64,000 nucleotides of DNA from Sphingomonas_B tabacisoli (GCF_042678385.1 NZ_JBHUDY010000002.1:372001-436000); one strand, 5' to 3'. Numbered from the stretch's first letter, positions 24,770 through 33,838 are shown. Numbers and translations are program-made. Notes: generated from the letters alone by a model not told the origin.

Positions 24770-25382
24770 CGGTGGCGCTGAACGGGGTCCAGGCGCCGAT
24801 CCGCACACCGGCCGCGGCGAGCCTGCGGCCGGTCCACCAATTGCAGGTGCGCACCGCGTCGTAATGGCCGCGCGCGGGGTAGAAGACGTCGGCGACGTCA
24901 TAGCCGGGGATCGGCCGGCGATCGGCGGAGTCGAAGCTGGCGAGGATGTCGGCTGACAGGCGCCGATATTGATCGGGCGTGAGGCGGACGGGGCGGGCGT
25001 CGCCCCAGGGCTCGACCAGGTGATCGACATGCATCAACGTGCGGTCGCTGCCGATCAGCGCGTGGAGCGCGGTGCGCGGCGACAGCGCTGCCCAAGTGGG
25101 CGTGTTGACGTAGAAATCGCGCTCCCCCCAGCCGAACCAGAGCCAGCGCCCGGCATAGCGCGGGTCGCGAATGTGCTCCGGGCGGGCGATCCCCGACCAG
25201 TCCACGCCGCCGGCATGGGTGGGGACGACAAGCCCCGTGTGCACGCCGTTGGTTGCGACATAGATGGTGATGCCGTCCTCCGGCTCTTGCCACCCGCGGT
25301 TCAGCGGGATCGCCCCGCCGAGCGCACCCGCGGCGAGGTAGAGCAGGGGGATGAGCAGGATGGCCTGCAGCGCGCGGATCAC
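24753..25382 (-). CDS. DUF2459 (TIGR02117) family protein
   Basis: 209 residues with one N-terminal membrane helix (IRALQAILLIPLLYLAAGAL) and a periplasmic domain. Conserved pieces: TNGVHTGLVVPT, WLWFGWGERDFY, RTCNWWTGRRLAAAGV and the final Trp-Phe. The family has been described as urease-associated by genomic neighbourhood, but no urease genes are here. Its biochemical role is unknown. Convergent with the CHRD gene. Confidence 0.85.
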   Translation of the reverse strand: MIRALQAILLIPLLYLAAGALGGAIPLNRGWQEPEDGITIYVATNGVHTGLVVPTHAGGVDWSGIARPEHIRDPRYAGRWLWFGWGERDFYVNTPTWAALSPRTALHALIGSDRTLMHVDHLVEPWGDARPVRLTPDQYRRLSADILASFDSADRRPIPGYDVADVFYPARGHYDAVRTCNWWTGRRLAAAGVRIGAWTPFSATVMQWF

Positions 25383-25415
25383 GTGCGCCTCATGCCAGCG
25401 AAGCCGGCATTGGCG

Positions 25416-26345
25416 CTAGATGTCGCGCGCCCAATTCTCGCGGCCGGTGTCGTCCGAGTTGAGGTGCGTCACCGGCACTTCGGCGGCGGTGAGGCGCAGG
25501 ATCGTCCAGTCGCCGCGCGTTTCCGATTGCTCCAATGTGCAGCCGGCGGCCCGGTAGGCGGCGATCACCTTGTCGGCCTGGTTGGCGAGGAGGCCGGCGA
25601 GCACGATCGTCGCGTGGGGCGCGGCGATCGCGGCGATCTCGGGCGCCATCGCGATCAGCGGGCCGGCGAGAATGTTGGCGATGATCAGGTCACAGGGGGC
25701 GGCCTCGGAAATCGCTGGGGCGCGGGCGCCGTCGGCGACGATCAGGTCGACGCGTTCGACACCGTTCAGCGCGGCATTCTCGCGCGTCACCTCGATGGCG
25801 ACGGGATCGATGTCGGTCGCGGTCACCCGCGCTTCGGGCCAGAGATGACGGGCGGCGAAGGCGAGCAGGCCAGTGCCGGTGCCGAGGTCGATGATATTGT
25901 CGAACCGCTGGTCGGCAAGGCGGTCGAGCATGGCGAGGCAACCGGATGTCGTGCCGTGATGGCCGGTGCCGAACGCCTGGCCGGCGTCGATCAGGAAAGC
26001 GCGTTCGCCGGGGCCGGGCTCAACCGGGTGCGCCTGGGTGTGGACGATGAAGCGGCCTTCGCGAATCGGCTCGAGCCCAGCCTGGCTCATCGCGACCCAA
26101 TCGGCGTCGGTGAGCTTTTCGACAGTTGGCTCGATAGCGGCTGCGCTGGGCGCAAGGGCGCGGATGGCCGCAATCATCGCCGCATCGGGTTCGTCGTCGG
26201 TATAGGCGTCGAGCCGCCACTGCTCGACATCGTCCTCGACCATTTCGGTCGTCATCAGCACCGCGTCGATCTCGATCGCACCCGCGTCGATCGCCTCGGC
26301 TTCGGCGCGGGTGCAGGGGAGCGTCGTCTTCCAGCTATCGGACAT
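25416..26345 (-). CDS. prmA: Ribosomal protein L11 methyltransferase
   Basis: SAM-dependent methyltransferase that modifies ribosomal protein L11. I start at MSDSWKTT (ATG at 26345), which overlaps the upstream SDR gene by 11 nt; 309 residues. Seen: DAGQAFGTGHHGTTSGCL, SAM motif I IDLGTGTGLLAFAA, an acidic TDIDP and the NILAGPL catalytic segment. The N-terminal L11-recognition domain is divergent, as usual in alphaproteobacteria. Confidence 0.92.
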   Translation of the reverse strand: MSDSWKTTLPCTRAEAEAIDAGAIEIDAVLMTTEMVEDDVEQWRLDAYTDDEPDAAMIAAIRALAPSAAAIEPTVEKLTDADWVAMSQAGLEPIREGRFIVHTQAHPVEPGPGERAFLIDAGQAFGTGHHGTTSGCLAMLDRLADQRFDNIIDLGTGTGLLAFAARHLWPEARVTATDIDPVAIEVTRENAALNGVERVDLIVADGARAPAISEAAPCDLIIANILAGPLIAMAPEIAAIAAPHATIVLAGLLANQADKVIAAYRAAGCTLEQSETRGDWTILRLTAAEVPVTHLNSDDTGRENWARDI

Positions 26346-27015
26346 AGCTGGCGCCGTTGATGTCGATGACGGCACCGGTCATCGAGGGCGGGGCCTCGAG
26401 CGCGAGATAGCGGACGGCGCTCGCGACTTCCTCCGGCATGGCGACGCGGCCGAGCGGGATGTCGGCCAGGAGTTTGTCGCCGCCGCGGCTGGCCAGATAG
26501 TCCTCCGCCATGCCGGTCATCGTGAAACCCGGGCATACGGCGAAGGCGAGGATGTTCTCGGCGGCGAAACCGCGCGCGATCGACTTGGTCATGCCGATCA
26601 TGCCCGCCTTGGACGCGGCATAGTGCCAATGCGCCGGCGAGTCGCCGCGATAGGCGGCGCGGCTGGCGACGTTGACGATGCGGCCGCCGCCATGTTCGCG
26701 GAAGTGGAGGACGGCGAGGCGGCAGAGCTCGGCGGACGCGGTCAGGTTGATCCGCATCGTGCGTTCCCACTGGCCGACCCATTCGTCGTGATCGAGGTCG
26801 ATGGGCGCCGCTTCGAACACGCCGGCATTGTTGACCAGCACGTCGATCCGCCCGCCGAGCCGTTCGAGCGCCGACTCCCACAGGCGGCGTGGCGTCGCGG
26901 GGTCGGAGAGGTCGCCATCGGCGCTGCTGGTGCCGACAAGGTTCTGGGACTTGAGAGCTTCGGCACAGGCTGCGCCGATGCCGCGCGACGCGCCGGTCAG
27001 GAGGATGTTGGTCAT
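26335..27015 (-). CDS. Short-chain dehydrogenase/reductase
   Basis: 226 residues, classical SDR Rossmann fold. NAD(P)-binding TGASRGIG near residues 8-15, NNAG near 61, catalytic Ser in NVASRAAY and the YxxxK pair in HYAASKAG. The C-terminus ends with the family pattern GAVIDINGASYVR. Substrate cannot be told from sequence; it is short for the family. Translated just upstream of prmA with an 11-nt overlap. Confidence 0.9.
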   Translation of the reverse strand: MTNILLTGASRGIGAACAEALKSQNLVGTSSADGDLSDPATPRRLWESALERLGGRIDVLVNNAGVFEAAPIDLDHDEWVGQWERTMRINLTASAELCRLAVLHFREHGGGRIVNVASRAAYRGDSPAHWHYAASKAGMIGMTKSIARGFAAENILAFAVCPGFTMTGMAEDYLASRGGDKLLADIPLGRVAMPEEVASAVRYLALEAPPSMTGAVIDINGASYVR

Positions 27016-27048
27016 GGGCCGGCGGTTAGAAGGAAAGGATGGGCGAAG

Positions 27049-27165
27049 TAAGCCCCTCCCCTTCAGGGGAGGGGTTGGGGTGGGACTGTCAGTGCGGCTT
27101 GAGGCTGTTGGGCGCGCGGACGCGCGCCCCCACCCCCGTCCCCTCCCCTGAAGGGGAGGGGCTTA
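27049..27165. repeat. Intergenic palindromic repeat, family D
   Basis: Outer arms TAAGCCCCTCCCCTTCAGGG at the left and the complement at the right, with nested GGGGTGGG/CCCACCCC and GCGCGCG arms inside. It lies between the SDR gene start and the chemoreceptor stop, both on the minus strand, and ends 2 nt before the latter. It may act as a strong transcript-end structure. Confidence 0.85.
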
Positions 27166-27167
27166 GG

Positions 27168-28529
27168 TTACGCCACCAGCTTCACATAATCCTGAGCGGC
27201 GGTCTTCAGGTGGCCGAGCTGGGCGTCGACTTTGCGGAAGCCGGTTTCGAGCTGGTCGATTTCGCTGGCGACGGTTTCGGTATCGGAGCGGATGGACGCG
27301 ATGGTCGAGCTCATCGAGTCGGCGGCGAGCGCGGTCTCGTCGACGGCGGCAGTGATCATCGTGACCGTCTGCGCCTGCATTTCCATTGCCGAGCGGATGC
27401 GGTCCGCCGATTGCTGGACCTCGCCGACCGTGTCGCGGATCGAGCTGTTCGCGTCGACCGTCGTGCGAGTGGCGGCCTGGATCGCGGCAATCTTGGCTGC
27501 GATGTCGTCGGTCGCGCGCGCGGTCTGGTTGGCGAGGCTCTTCACTTCCTGCGCAACGACGGCGAAGCCGCGGCCGGCGTCTCCGGCGCGTGCCGCCTCG
27601 ATCGTCGCGTTCAGCGCCAGCAGGTTGGTCTGGCCGGCAATGTCGCGGATCAGGCCCAGGATCGATTCGATCGATTGCGCGTGGTTCGAGAGGGCTTCCG
27701 AAACGCTGACCGCGTCCGACGCCTGCGAGGCCGCGCGAGTCGCGATCGTGGCGGCGGTCTCGACTTCGCTGCGGGCATCCTCGATCGCGCGGATCAGGCC
27801 GGCGGCGGTGTGCGCTGCTTCGCGCATCGCGACGGCCGATTGCTCGGCGGCGGCCGCCACCTCGGAAGCCTTGCCGAGCATCCCGCGCGCCGCGACCGAC
27901 GCGTCGGCCGCCTGGCTGCGCAGCGACTCGCCCACATTGACGGCGGACGACACTTCCGACGCGATCCGCGCCTGGAAATCGCCGGCCTGGTGAGTCCGGC
28001 TCTCTGTGGCTTCTTGGGCCCGATATTCGCTGACGAAGGCGGCCATAATTTCCGCCTCGATCATCGCCAGGCGGCGGATCGCGCCGCCGAGACGCACGAG
28101 CCGGCCGCTATCCTCGCCGCAGCTCTTCTGCAGCGTCTGGATAATGAGTTCGTAGCCGTCGGCATAGGCGGCGAGCATCGCGTACAACGGTATCCCCTCG
28201 CGCTCGCTCCACGCGGTATTCGTCAGCGCGAGGTCGGCCCAGCGCTGCTGGCCCACATTGGTGAATTTCTCGCGGCTATAGTCGCAGCTTATGCGAATGC
28301 GTTCGGCCAGCAGGTCGCCGGTGGTTTTGTTGCGGACGTGGGGCGACGCATTGAGTGCCGCCCAAAAAGTGCGTGCGATCTCTTCTTCATGCGGCCGAAG
28401 AATCTCATAGGCTTCGCGCAGATCGGTGGCGAGCGTTCCGCTGCGATCGAACTCCTGCAGCCGCTCCCGCACCGGGATCGAGATGTCCGCGTGGGACGCG
28501 GAGGTCTTCGGGGCCGTCTTCGAGCTCAC
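27168..28529 (-). CDS. Soluble methyl-accepting chemotaxis protein, globin-sensor-like N-terminus
   Basis: 453 residues without membrane segments. Residues about 20-175 are all-helical and resemble the sensor-globin (protoglobin) part of HemAT-type receptors: LREAYEILRPHEEEIARTFW and GIPLYAMLAAYADGYELI. The HVRIG-like position that holds the heme-ligating His in HemAT reads SEREGI here (about 108-113), so heme binding is doubtful. The rest is a signalling coiled coil with the conserved tip IAGQTNLLALNATIEAARAG. Stands alone without che genes in the window. Divergent from sdhC. Confidence 0.85.
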   Translation of the reverse strand: MSSKTAPKTSASHADISIPVRERLQEFDRSGTLATDLREAYEILRPHEEEIARTFWAALNASPHVRNKTTGDLLAERIRISCDYSREKFTNVGQQRWADLALTNTAWSEREGIPLYAMLAAYADGYELIIQTLQKSCGEDSGRLVRLGGAIRRLAMIEAEIMAAFVSEYRAQEATESRTHQAGDFQARIASEVSSAVNVGESLRSQAADASVAARGMLGKASEVAAAAEQSAVAMREAAHTAAGLIRAIEDARSEVETAATIATRAASQASDAVSVSEALSNHAQSIESILGLIRDIAGQTNLLALNATIEAARAGDAGRGFAVVAQEVKSLANQTARATDDIAAKIAAIQAATRTTVDANSSIRDTVGEVQQSADRIRSAMEMQAQTVTMITAAVDETALAADSMSSTIASIRSDTETVASEIDQLETGFRKVDAQLGHLKTAAQDYVKLVA

Positions 28530-28684
28530 GTCACGTTATTCCTTCGATACGCCAATCGGGCCACGTCGTAGGGCGGCGGTGGTAAAGCCGGGGTTAAACA
28601 CGCACCGAAAGGCGCGGCACCGTTGCAAGCGGCGCGGCTTTGATTAAGACGGCCCCGCATAACGACCTTGAAACGGGGGCTCGG

Positions 28685-29101
28685 ATGAGCAGCAGCAATC
28701 GCACCCGGCCACTTTCGCCGCATCTGACGATCTGGCGCTGGGGCCCTCACATGGCGGTTTCGATCGTCCACCGCGTCTGCGGCAGCGGGCTGGCGACAGT
28801 CGGCGCGATCCTGCTCGTCTGGTGGCTGGTCGCAGCCGCCAGCGGAGAGGCGGCGTACAACGCCTTCACGAACCTTTTCACGGTCAGCTCTGGCAAGCTG
28901 AACGCCTTCGGTTATCTGTTCGGCATCGGCCTGACCTGGACCCTGTTCCAGCACATGGGATCGGGCATCCGCCACTTCTTCCTGGATGTCGGCGCGAACT
29001 ATGAGCTGAAGAGCAACAAGATGTCGGCGCAGGCGACGTTCGTCTTCTCTGTCGTCGCGACCGTCCTGGTCTGGGGCTATATCATCGGAGTGAAGGGCTG
29101 A
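28685..29101 (+). CDS. sdhC: Succinate dehydrogenase cytochrome b556 subunit
   Basis: Membrane anchor of complex II, binding heme b and quinone. 138 residues from the ATG at 28685 (MSSSNRTRPLSPHL); a longer frame from 28640 lacks support. Three membrane helices. The family signature RPLSPHLTIWRW and heme-ligand helix SIVHRVCGSG are present, as is HMGSGIRHFFLD. First gene of sdhCDA, each joined by one-base overlaps. Confidence 0.95.
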   Translation: MSSSNRTRPLSPHLTIWRWGPHMAVSIVHRVCGSGLATVGAILLVWWLVAAASGEAAYNAFTNLFTVSSGKLNAFGYLFGIGLTWTLFQHMGSGIRHFFLDVGANYELKSNKMSAQATFVFSVVATVLVWGYIIGVKG

Positions 29102-29487
29102 TGGGCACGGGCACCGAAATCGGCCGCGTCCGCGGCCTCGGCTCCGCCAAGGAAGGCGCGCATCACTGGTGGATCCAGCGGCTGACCGCAGGCTCCAACC
29201 TGCTGCTGATGCTGTGGTTCATCTTCTCGCTGCTGCGGCTGCCGCATTACGATCACGCCTCGGTGATCGCCTGGCTGTCTTCGCCTTTGGGCGCAGTGCC
29301 GATGATCCTGCTGGTGATCAGCGTGTTCTGGCATTTCCGGCTGGGGCTGCAGGTCGTGATCGAGGACTATCAGCATGACGAGACGCGGGTCGTCGCGCTC
29401 GTGCTTCTCAATTTCTATTCGATAGCGATGGCCGGGTTCGCGATCTTCGCGATCCTGAAAATCGCCTTCTCCGGGGGTGCGGCCTGA
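29101..29487 (+). CDS. sdhD: Succinate dehydrogenase membrane anchor subunit
   Basis: Second membrane anchor of complex II. 128 residues with three membrane helices and the GSAKEGAHHWWIQRLTA start typical of alphaproteobacterial SdhD. FWHFRLGLQVVIEDYQHDE includes the conserved His and the quinone-site region. Start overlaps the sdhC stop (TGATG). Confidence 0.95.
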   Translation: MGTGTEIGRVRGLGSAKEGAHHWWIQRLTAGSNLLLMLWFIFSLLRLPHYDHASVIAWLSSPLGAVPMILLVISVFWHFRLGLQVVIEDYQHDETRVVALVLLNFYSIAMAGFAIFAILKIAFSGGAA

Positions 29488-31277
29488 TGCCGGACGCATA
29501 CAAGATCATCGACCATACCTATGACGCGGTGGTGGTCGGCGCCGGTGGCGCAGGCCTGCGCGCGACGATGGGCATCGCGGGCGCCGGCCTCAAGACCGCC
29601 TGCATCACCAAGGTGTTCCCGACCCGCAGCCACACGGTCGCGGCGCAAGGCGGCATTGCCGCCTCGCTCGGCAATATGGGGCCGGACCACTGGACCTGGC
29701 ACATGTACGACACCGTTAAGGGGTCGGACTGGCTGGGCGACCAGGACGCGATCGAATATCTCGTCCGTGAGGCGCCGGCGGCGGTCTACGAGCTCGAGCA
29801 TGCCGGCATGCCGTTCAGCCGGACGACCGAAGGCAAGATCTACCAGCGCCCGTTCGGCGGCATGATGCAGAATATGGGCGAAGGCCCGCCCGCCCAGCGC
29901 ACCTGCGCGGCGGCGGACCGCACGGGGCACGCGATGCTCCACACGCTCTATCAGCAGAGCCTCAAATACGACGCCGACTTCTTCATCGAATATTTCGCGC
30001 TCGACCTGATCATGGAAAACGGCGTCTGCCGCGGCGTGATTGCATTGTGCATGGAAGACGGCACGATCCACCGTTTCCGCGCGCATAGCGTCGTGCTCGC
30101 GACCGGCGGTTACGGCCGCGTCTATCGGACCGCGACCTCCGCCCACACTTGCACCGGCGACGGCGGCGGCATGGTGCTGCGCGCGGGACTGCCGCTGCAG
30201 GACATGGAGTTCGTGCAGTTCCACCCGACCGGCATCTACGGTGCCGGCGTGCTGATCACCGAAGGCGCGCGCGGCGAGGGCGGATACCTCACCAACTCCG
30301 AAGGCGAGCGCTTTATGGAGCGCTATGCGCCGTCGGCGAAGGACCTCGCTTCGCGCGACGTGGTGTCGCGCTCGATGGCGATGGAAATCCGCGAAGGACG
30401 CGGCGTCGGCAAGGAGAAGGACCATATCTTCCTTCACCTCGACCATATCGACGCCAAGGTGCTGCACGAGCGGCTGCCCGGCATCACCGAGACCGGCAAG
30501 ATCTTCGCCGGCGTCGACCTGACGCGCCAGCCGCTGCCGGTGGCCCCGACCGTCCACTATAATATGGGCGGCATCCCGACGAACTTCCATGGCGAGGTGG
30601 TGACGCTGAAGGACGGCAATCCGGACGCGGTCGTGCCCGGCCTGTTCGCGATCGGCGAGGCGGCGTGCGTCTCGGTGCACGGCGCCAACCGGCTCGGCTC
30701 CAACAGTCTGATCGACCTGGTCGTGTTCGGCCGCGCGACCGGCCTGCGCATCGCCGAAATCCTGAAACCCAACACGCCGCACAACCCGCTGCCCAAGGGC
30801 TCGGAAGAGCAGGCGCTGACGCGCGTCGACCGCTTCCGCCACGCCAACGGCGGCTCGCCGACCGCCGAAATCCGGCTCGACATGCAGCGCACGATGCAGG
30901 CGCATTGCGCCGTGTTCCGCAACAACGAGCTGCTGACCGAAGGCGTCGCCAAGATCGATGCGGTGGCGAAGAGCCTTACGGACGTGAACGTCACCGATCG
31001 CTCGCTGATCTGGAACACCGACCTGATCGAGACGCTGGAGCTCGACAATCTGCTGGCCCAGGCGGTGGTGACGATGCACTCGGCCGCCAACCGAAAGGAA
31101 AGCCGCGGCGCGCACGTCAACGAGGACTATCCGGACCGCGACGACGCGAATTGGATGAAGCACACGATCGCATGGCTAGGCGCGGGCGAGGCGGTGTCGA
31201 TCGACTACCGCCCGGTCCACGACTACACGCTCACCGACGACGTCGAATACATCAAGCCGAAGAAGCGGGTGTATTGA
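29487..31277 (+). CDS. sdhA: Succinate dehydrogenase flavoprotein subunit
   Basis: Catalytic subunit oxidising succinate to fumarate in the TCA cycle. 596 residues. FAD-binding VVVGAGGAGLRA near residue 14, SHTVAAQGG near 48 with the His that binds FAD covalently, the substrate loop around HPTGIYGAG, and GANRLGSNSLIDLVVFGR. C-terminal RKESRGAHVNEDYPDRDD is intact. The iron-sulfur subunit gene sdhB, which normally follows, is absent; the stop overlaps a small hypothetical gene instead. Confidence 0.98.
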   Translation: MPDAYKIIDHTYDAVVVGAGGAGLRATMGIAGAGLKTACITKVFPTRSHTVAAQGGIAASLGNMGPDHWTWHMYDTVKGSDWLGDQDAIEYLVREAPAAVYELEHAGMPFSRTTEGKIYQRPFGGMMQNMGEGPPAQRTCAAADRTGHAMLHTLYQQSLKYDADFFIEYFALDLIMENGVCRGVIALCMEDGTIHRFRAHSVVLATGGYGRVYRTATSAHTCTGDGGGMVLRAGLPLQDMEFVQFHPTGIYGAGVLITEGARGEGGYLTNSEGERFMERYAPSAKDLASRDVVSRSMAMEIREGRGVGKEKDHIFLHLDHIDAKVLHERLPGITETGKIFAGVDLTRQPLPVAPTVHYNMGGIPTNFHGEVVTLKDGNPDAVVPGLFAIGEAACVSVHGANRLGSNSLIDLVVFGRATGLRIAEILKPNTPHNPLPKGSEEQALTRVDRFRHANGGSPTAEIRLDMQRTMQAHCAVFRNNELLTEGVAKIDAVAKSLTDVNVTDRSLIWNTDLIETLELDNLLAQAVVTMHSAANRKESRGAHVNEDYPDRDDANWMKHTIAWLGAGEAVSIDYRPVHDYTLTDDVEYIKPKKRVY

Positions 31278-31612
31278 TGCAGCTCAGTGACTTCGTCGCG
31301 GAGACGTTGTCCGAGATCATGCGGGGCGTGACCAAAGCCGCAGACGACCAGCGGGGATCTGGGCGGTATGGCTTCATAAATCCAATGGATGGAGAAAAGG
31401 GCGATGCCTTTGACTCCATTCCTATTTCGGAAGTTATTTTTGACGTCGCCGTAACCGTTGAGCACTCTAGCTCCAGCAGCCGAACTGGCGGAGGGAGCCT
31501 TAAGGTGATCGAGCTGCGAGGCGAAAGTGACAAGGGTGCTAAGCAAGTCGGTGAATCACGGGTACGTTTCGCAGTCCCCGTTTGTTTGCCGACAACCAAA
31601 CTATCTCGCTGA
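31277..31612 (+). CDS. Small hypothetical protein coupled to sdhA
   Basis: 111 residues; the ATG at 31277 overlaps the sdhA stop (TGATG). Helical N-terminus (LSDFVAETLSEIMRGVTKA) then beta-rich: ISEVIFDVAVTVEHSSSSS, GGGSLKVIEL and SRVRFAVPVCLP. The pattern recalls small beta-sandwich proteins such as the trypsin-co-occurring Trypco2 type, but I am not sure. Codon use is distinctly less GC-biased than sdhA, with clustered Ser codons, which suggests recent arrival. It occupies the place of sdhB and could be translated only as a read-on from sdhA. Confidence 0.65.
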   Translation: MQLSDFVAETLSEIMRGVTKAADDQRGSGRYGFINPMDGEKGDAFDSIPISEVIFDVAVTVEHSSSSSRTGGGSLKVIELRGESDKGAKQVGESRVRFAVPVCLPTTKLSR

Positions 31613-31634
31613 ATTCTTCGGGCTAGCTACCGAC

Positions 31635-31865
31635 TTAATTTTCGTTCACGAGCTCGTCGAGCGATACCGGAATCGCCTCCTGCCCTTCTCGCTGCCGCAC
31701 CAGTTCAACCAGCTCCAGCAACGCTTCCCATGCTGCAGCGGAGACGAGATAAGCTGTCGGTTGTCCGTTGGATAGCACGGCAATCACAGAATGCTCGCTA
31801 CTTCCGATGAGCCCCTGCCCGGCAGCTCCCAGCTCTGCTGCATCAATGGTCTGCATATCCGTCAT
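31635..31865 (-). CDS. Orphan antitoxin-like protein (Phd/YefM type)
   Basis: Residues MQTIDAAELGAAGQGLIGS and VIAVLSNGQPTAYLVSAAAWEALLELVELV match the Phd/YefM antitoxin pattern of DNA-binding N-terminus and amphipathic C-terminal helix. The start is uncertain: I use the ATG at 31865 (76 residues). The frame opens as far as the TTG at 31907, overlapping the dcd stop. A TATAAT at 31872-31877 on the minus strand would place a transcript start near 31865 and favours a leaderless message. No toxin gene follows: downstream on this strand is the antisense of the small hypothetical gene. Confidence 0.65.
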   Translation of the reverse strand: MTDMQTIDAAELGAAGQGLIGSSEHSVIAVLSNGQPTAYLVSAAAWEALLELVELVRQREGQEAIPVSLDELVNEN

Positions 31866-31903
31866 CTGGTGATTATAGGAGGATGTTGATTTGACGACCA
31901 TCG

Positions 31904-32458
31904 TCAAAGGCGCGGCAGCGTCACGCCTTGCTGTCCCATATATTTCCCTGCCCGGTCAGCGTAGCTGACTTCGCACGGCTCGTTGCCCTGCAGGAAGAGG
32001 AATTGGCAGGCGCCTTCGTTGGCGTAGATCTTGGCGGGGAGTGGGGTGGTGTTGGAGAATTCCAGCGTGACATGGCCTTCCCAGCCTGGCTCCAGTGGGG
32101 TCACGTTCACGATGATGCCGCAGCGGGCATAGGTCGATTTGCCGAGACAGATGACGAGCACGTCTCGGGGCACGCGGAAATATTCGACGGTGCGGGCAAG
32201 CGCGAAGCTGTTGGGCGGGATGATGCACACGTCGGTCTTGCGGTCGACGAAGCTGTTGGCGGCGAAGTCCTTGGGGTCGACGATTGCGTTGTCGACATTG
32301 GTGAAGATCTTGAACTCGTCGGCCACGCGCGCGTCATAGCCGTAGCTGGACAGGCCGTAGCTGATGCAGCCCTCGCGCCGCTGGCTCTCGACGAACGGCT
32401 CGATCATGCCGTGCTCAAGCGCCTGGGTCCTGATCCAGCGGTCCGACAGAATCGACAT
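31904..32458 (-). CDS. dcd: dCTP deaminase
   Basis: Converts dCTP to dUTP, the main source of dUMP for thymidylate in many Gram-negatives. 184 residues. Conserved SYGLSSYGYDARVADEF, GKSTYARCGIIVNVTPLEPG and the catalytic Glu in EGHVTLEFSNT; C-terminal YMGQQGVTLPR is intact. It may work in the same pathway as the nearby cdd. Confidence 0.97.
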   Translation of the reverse strand: MSILSDRWIRTQALEHGMIEPFVESQRREGCISYGLSSYGYDARVADEFKIFTNVDNAIVDPKDFAANSFVDRKTDVCIIPPNSFALARTVEYFRVPRDVLVICLGKSTYARCGIIVNVTPLEPGWEGHVTLEFSNTTPLPAKIYANEGACQFLFLQGNEPCEVSYADRAGKYMGQQGVTLPRL

Positions 32459-32488
32459 TAAGCAGCCTCCCCGCCGTCCTTTCGGGGG

Positions 32489-33358
32489 TCAGGCGGTTCC
32501 GGTCAATCGGGGCTGGAGCAGCGCCTGGGCGGGGGCACCGAGGATTTTGGTGCGCAGGCGGGCCGAGGCGTCGTTCAGCGGCTTCGGCATCCGCAGGAAC
32601 TCGCCGGGCGACATGCCGAGAAATTCCTGCGCGTCGCGGTTGAAATGGGAGTGGTCGTAATAGCTGCTTTCGATGCGCGATGCCCAGGTGTCCGGGCCGG
32701 CATCGCGCAACGCCATCAGCGACCGCAGGAAGCGCGCACGGCGGATCAGCAGCTTGGGCCCAAAGCCGAACGCCGCGAGTGCGACCCGATTGAGGGTCCG
32801 GTGGGACAGGCCGAGGCGTTCGGCCATATCGGTGACGCCGCCTTCGGGCGGGTTCATCAGATAGCGATGGAGCTGTGCGATGCGCGCTTCATCGGTGCGC
32901 GGCTTGGCGAGCAGGCGAAGGAGCAGGGCATCGAAGCCGCGCTTGATCGCCTCCTTGGGCGCGGACGCGGCATCGAGCAGCACAGACGCATCGTCACCGA
33001 GCAGCACGTCGAGGGGCGTCACGCGATCGGCAAAATCGCCGGCGGCGCGGCGGGTGAGCCGATACCAGCCGAGTGGCGTCAGGCCGGCGCCGACGACAGT
33101 GCCGTTCGCGCCGTCGCTGTAGCCTGCATGGCTGGTCGGGCCGAACAGCGCCGCCCGCGGCACGTCGAAACTCTGCCCGCCGATCCGCACGCGCCAGAAA
33201 TCGCCCGCGACGTGAAAGCGCAGATTCGCCCATGCCGGAAAGAACACGTCGCGATGCCGCTCGCCAGCCGGCAAGGCCACGGCATAGCGATGATAGCCGG
33301 AGACCAGACCTTCCAGCCGGGAGTCCGGAACCCAGAAGTCGACGTCGAATGACGGCAT
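32489..33358 (-). CDS. AraC-family transcriptional regulator
   Basis: 289 residues. The N-terminal half (about 1-160) is a variable sensing domain. The C-terminal part is an AraC/XylS DNA-binding domain: first helix-turn-helix MAERLGLSHRTLNRVALAAFG, then SSYYDHSHFNRDAQEFLGMSPGEF, the classic second-helix signature. No obvious target is visible; it lies between dcd and cdd on the same strand and is spaced 30-40 nt from each. Confidence 0.9.
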   Translation of the reverse strand: MPSFDVDFWVPDSRLEGLVSGYHRYAVALPAGERHRDVFFPAWANLRFHVAGDFWRVRIGGQSFDVPRAALFGPTSHAGYSDGANGTVVGAGLTPLGWYRLTRRAAGDFADRVTPLDVLLGDDASVLLDAASAPKEAIKRGFDALLLRLLAKPRTDEARIAQLHRYLMNPPEGGVTDMAERLGLSHRTLNRVALAAFGFGPKLLIRRARFLRSLMALRDAGPDTWASRIESSYYDHSHFNRDAQEFLGMSPGEFLRMPKPLNDASARLRTKILGAPAQALLQPRLTGTA

Positions 33359-33396
33359 CGACTTGGATAAACTATGCGCGGCCAGCGGAGTTGCCT

Positions 33397-33837
33397 TCAG
33401 CCGATGCCGAGATCGGCCGGGCCGAACGCGTGGGGCAGCAACTCCGACAGACGATAGGTGGCGACCGCCGCGCCTTCGGCTGCGGCGCAGTGAATGACGA
33501 GGTCGCGGCCGCTCAGTTGCGCCGCTTCGTTCAGCACCTGTCGGCAGCGGCCGCAGGGGCTGACCGTGCTGATGCCGGTGAGTGCGCCGCCTTTGATCGC
33601 GCCGCCGATCACGGCGACCTCGACCACGTCGCGGAGCCGCCCCTCGCTGCTCGCCTTCGCCAGCGCCACGGTCTCCGCGCAGAGCGACAGTCCATAGCTG
33701 GCGTTTTCGAAATTGCTGCCGGTGACGATGGTGCCGTCGCTGAGTAGCAGCGCCGCGCCGACGCCGAAGCGCGAATAAGGCGCATGGGCGTTGCGGGCGG
33801 CCTCGCGCGCGGCCGCGATCAGTTCGTCTCTCTTCAT
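33397..33837 (-). CDS. cdd: Cytidine deaminase
   Basis: Pyrimidine salvage enzyme converting cytidine and deoxycytidine to uridine forms. 146 residues, the small tetrameric type. Zinc site: Cys and catalytic Glu in LSLCAETVALAKA and two Cys in SPCGRCRQVLNE. APYSRFGVGAAL and FENASYGLS are conserved. The UPF0262 gene starts upstream and ends 1 nt before it. Confidence 0.95.
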   Translation of the reverse strand: MKRDELIAAAREAARNAHAPYSRFGVGAALLLSDGTIVTGSNFENASYGLSLCAETVALAKASSEGRLRDVVEVAVIGGAIKGGALTGISTVSPCGRCRQVLNEAAQLSGRDLVIHCAAAEGAAVATYRLSELLPHAFGPADLGIG

Positions 33838-33838
33838 C

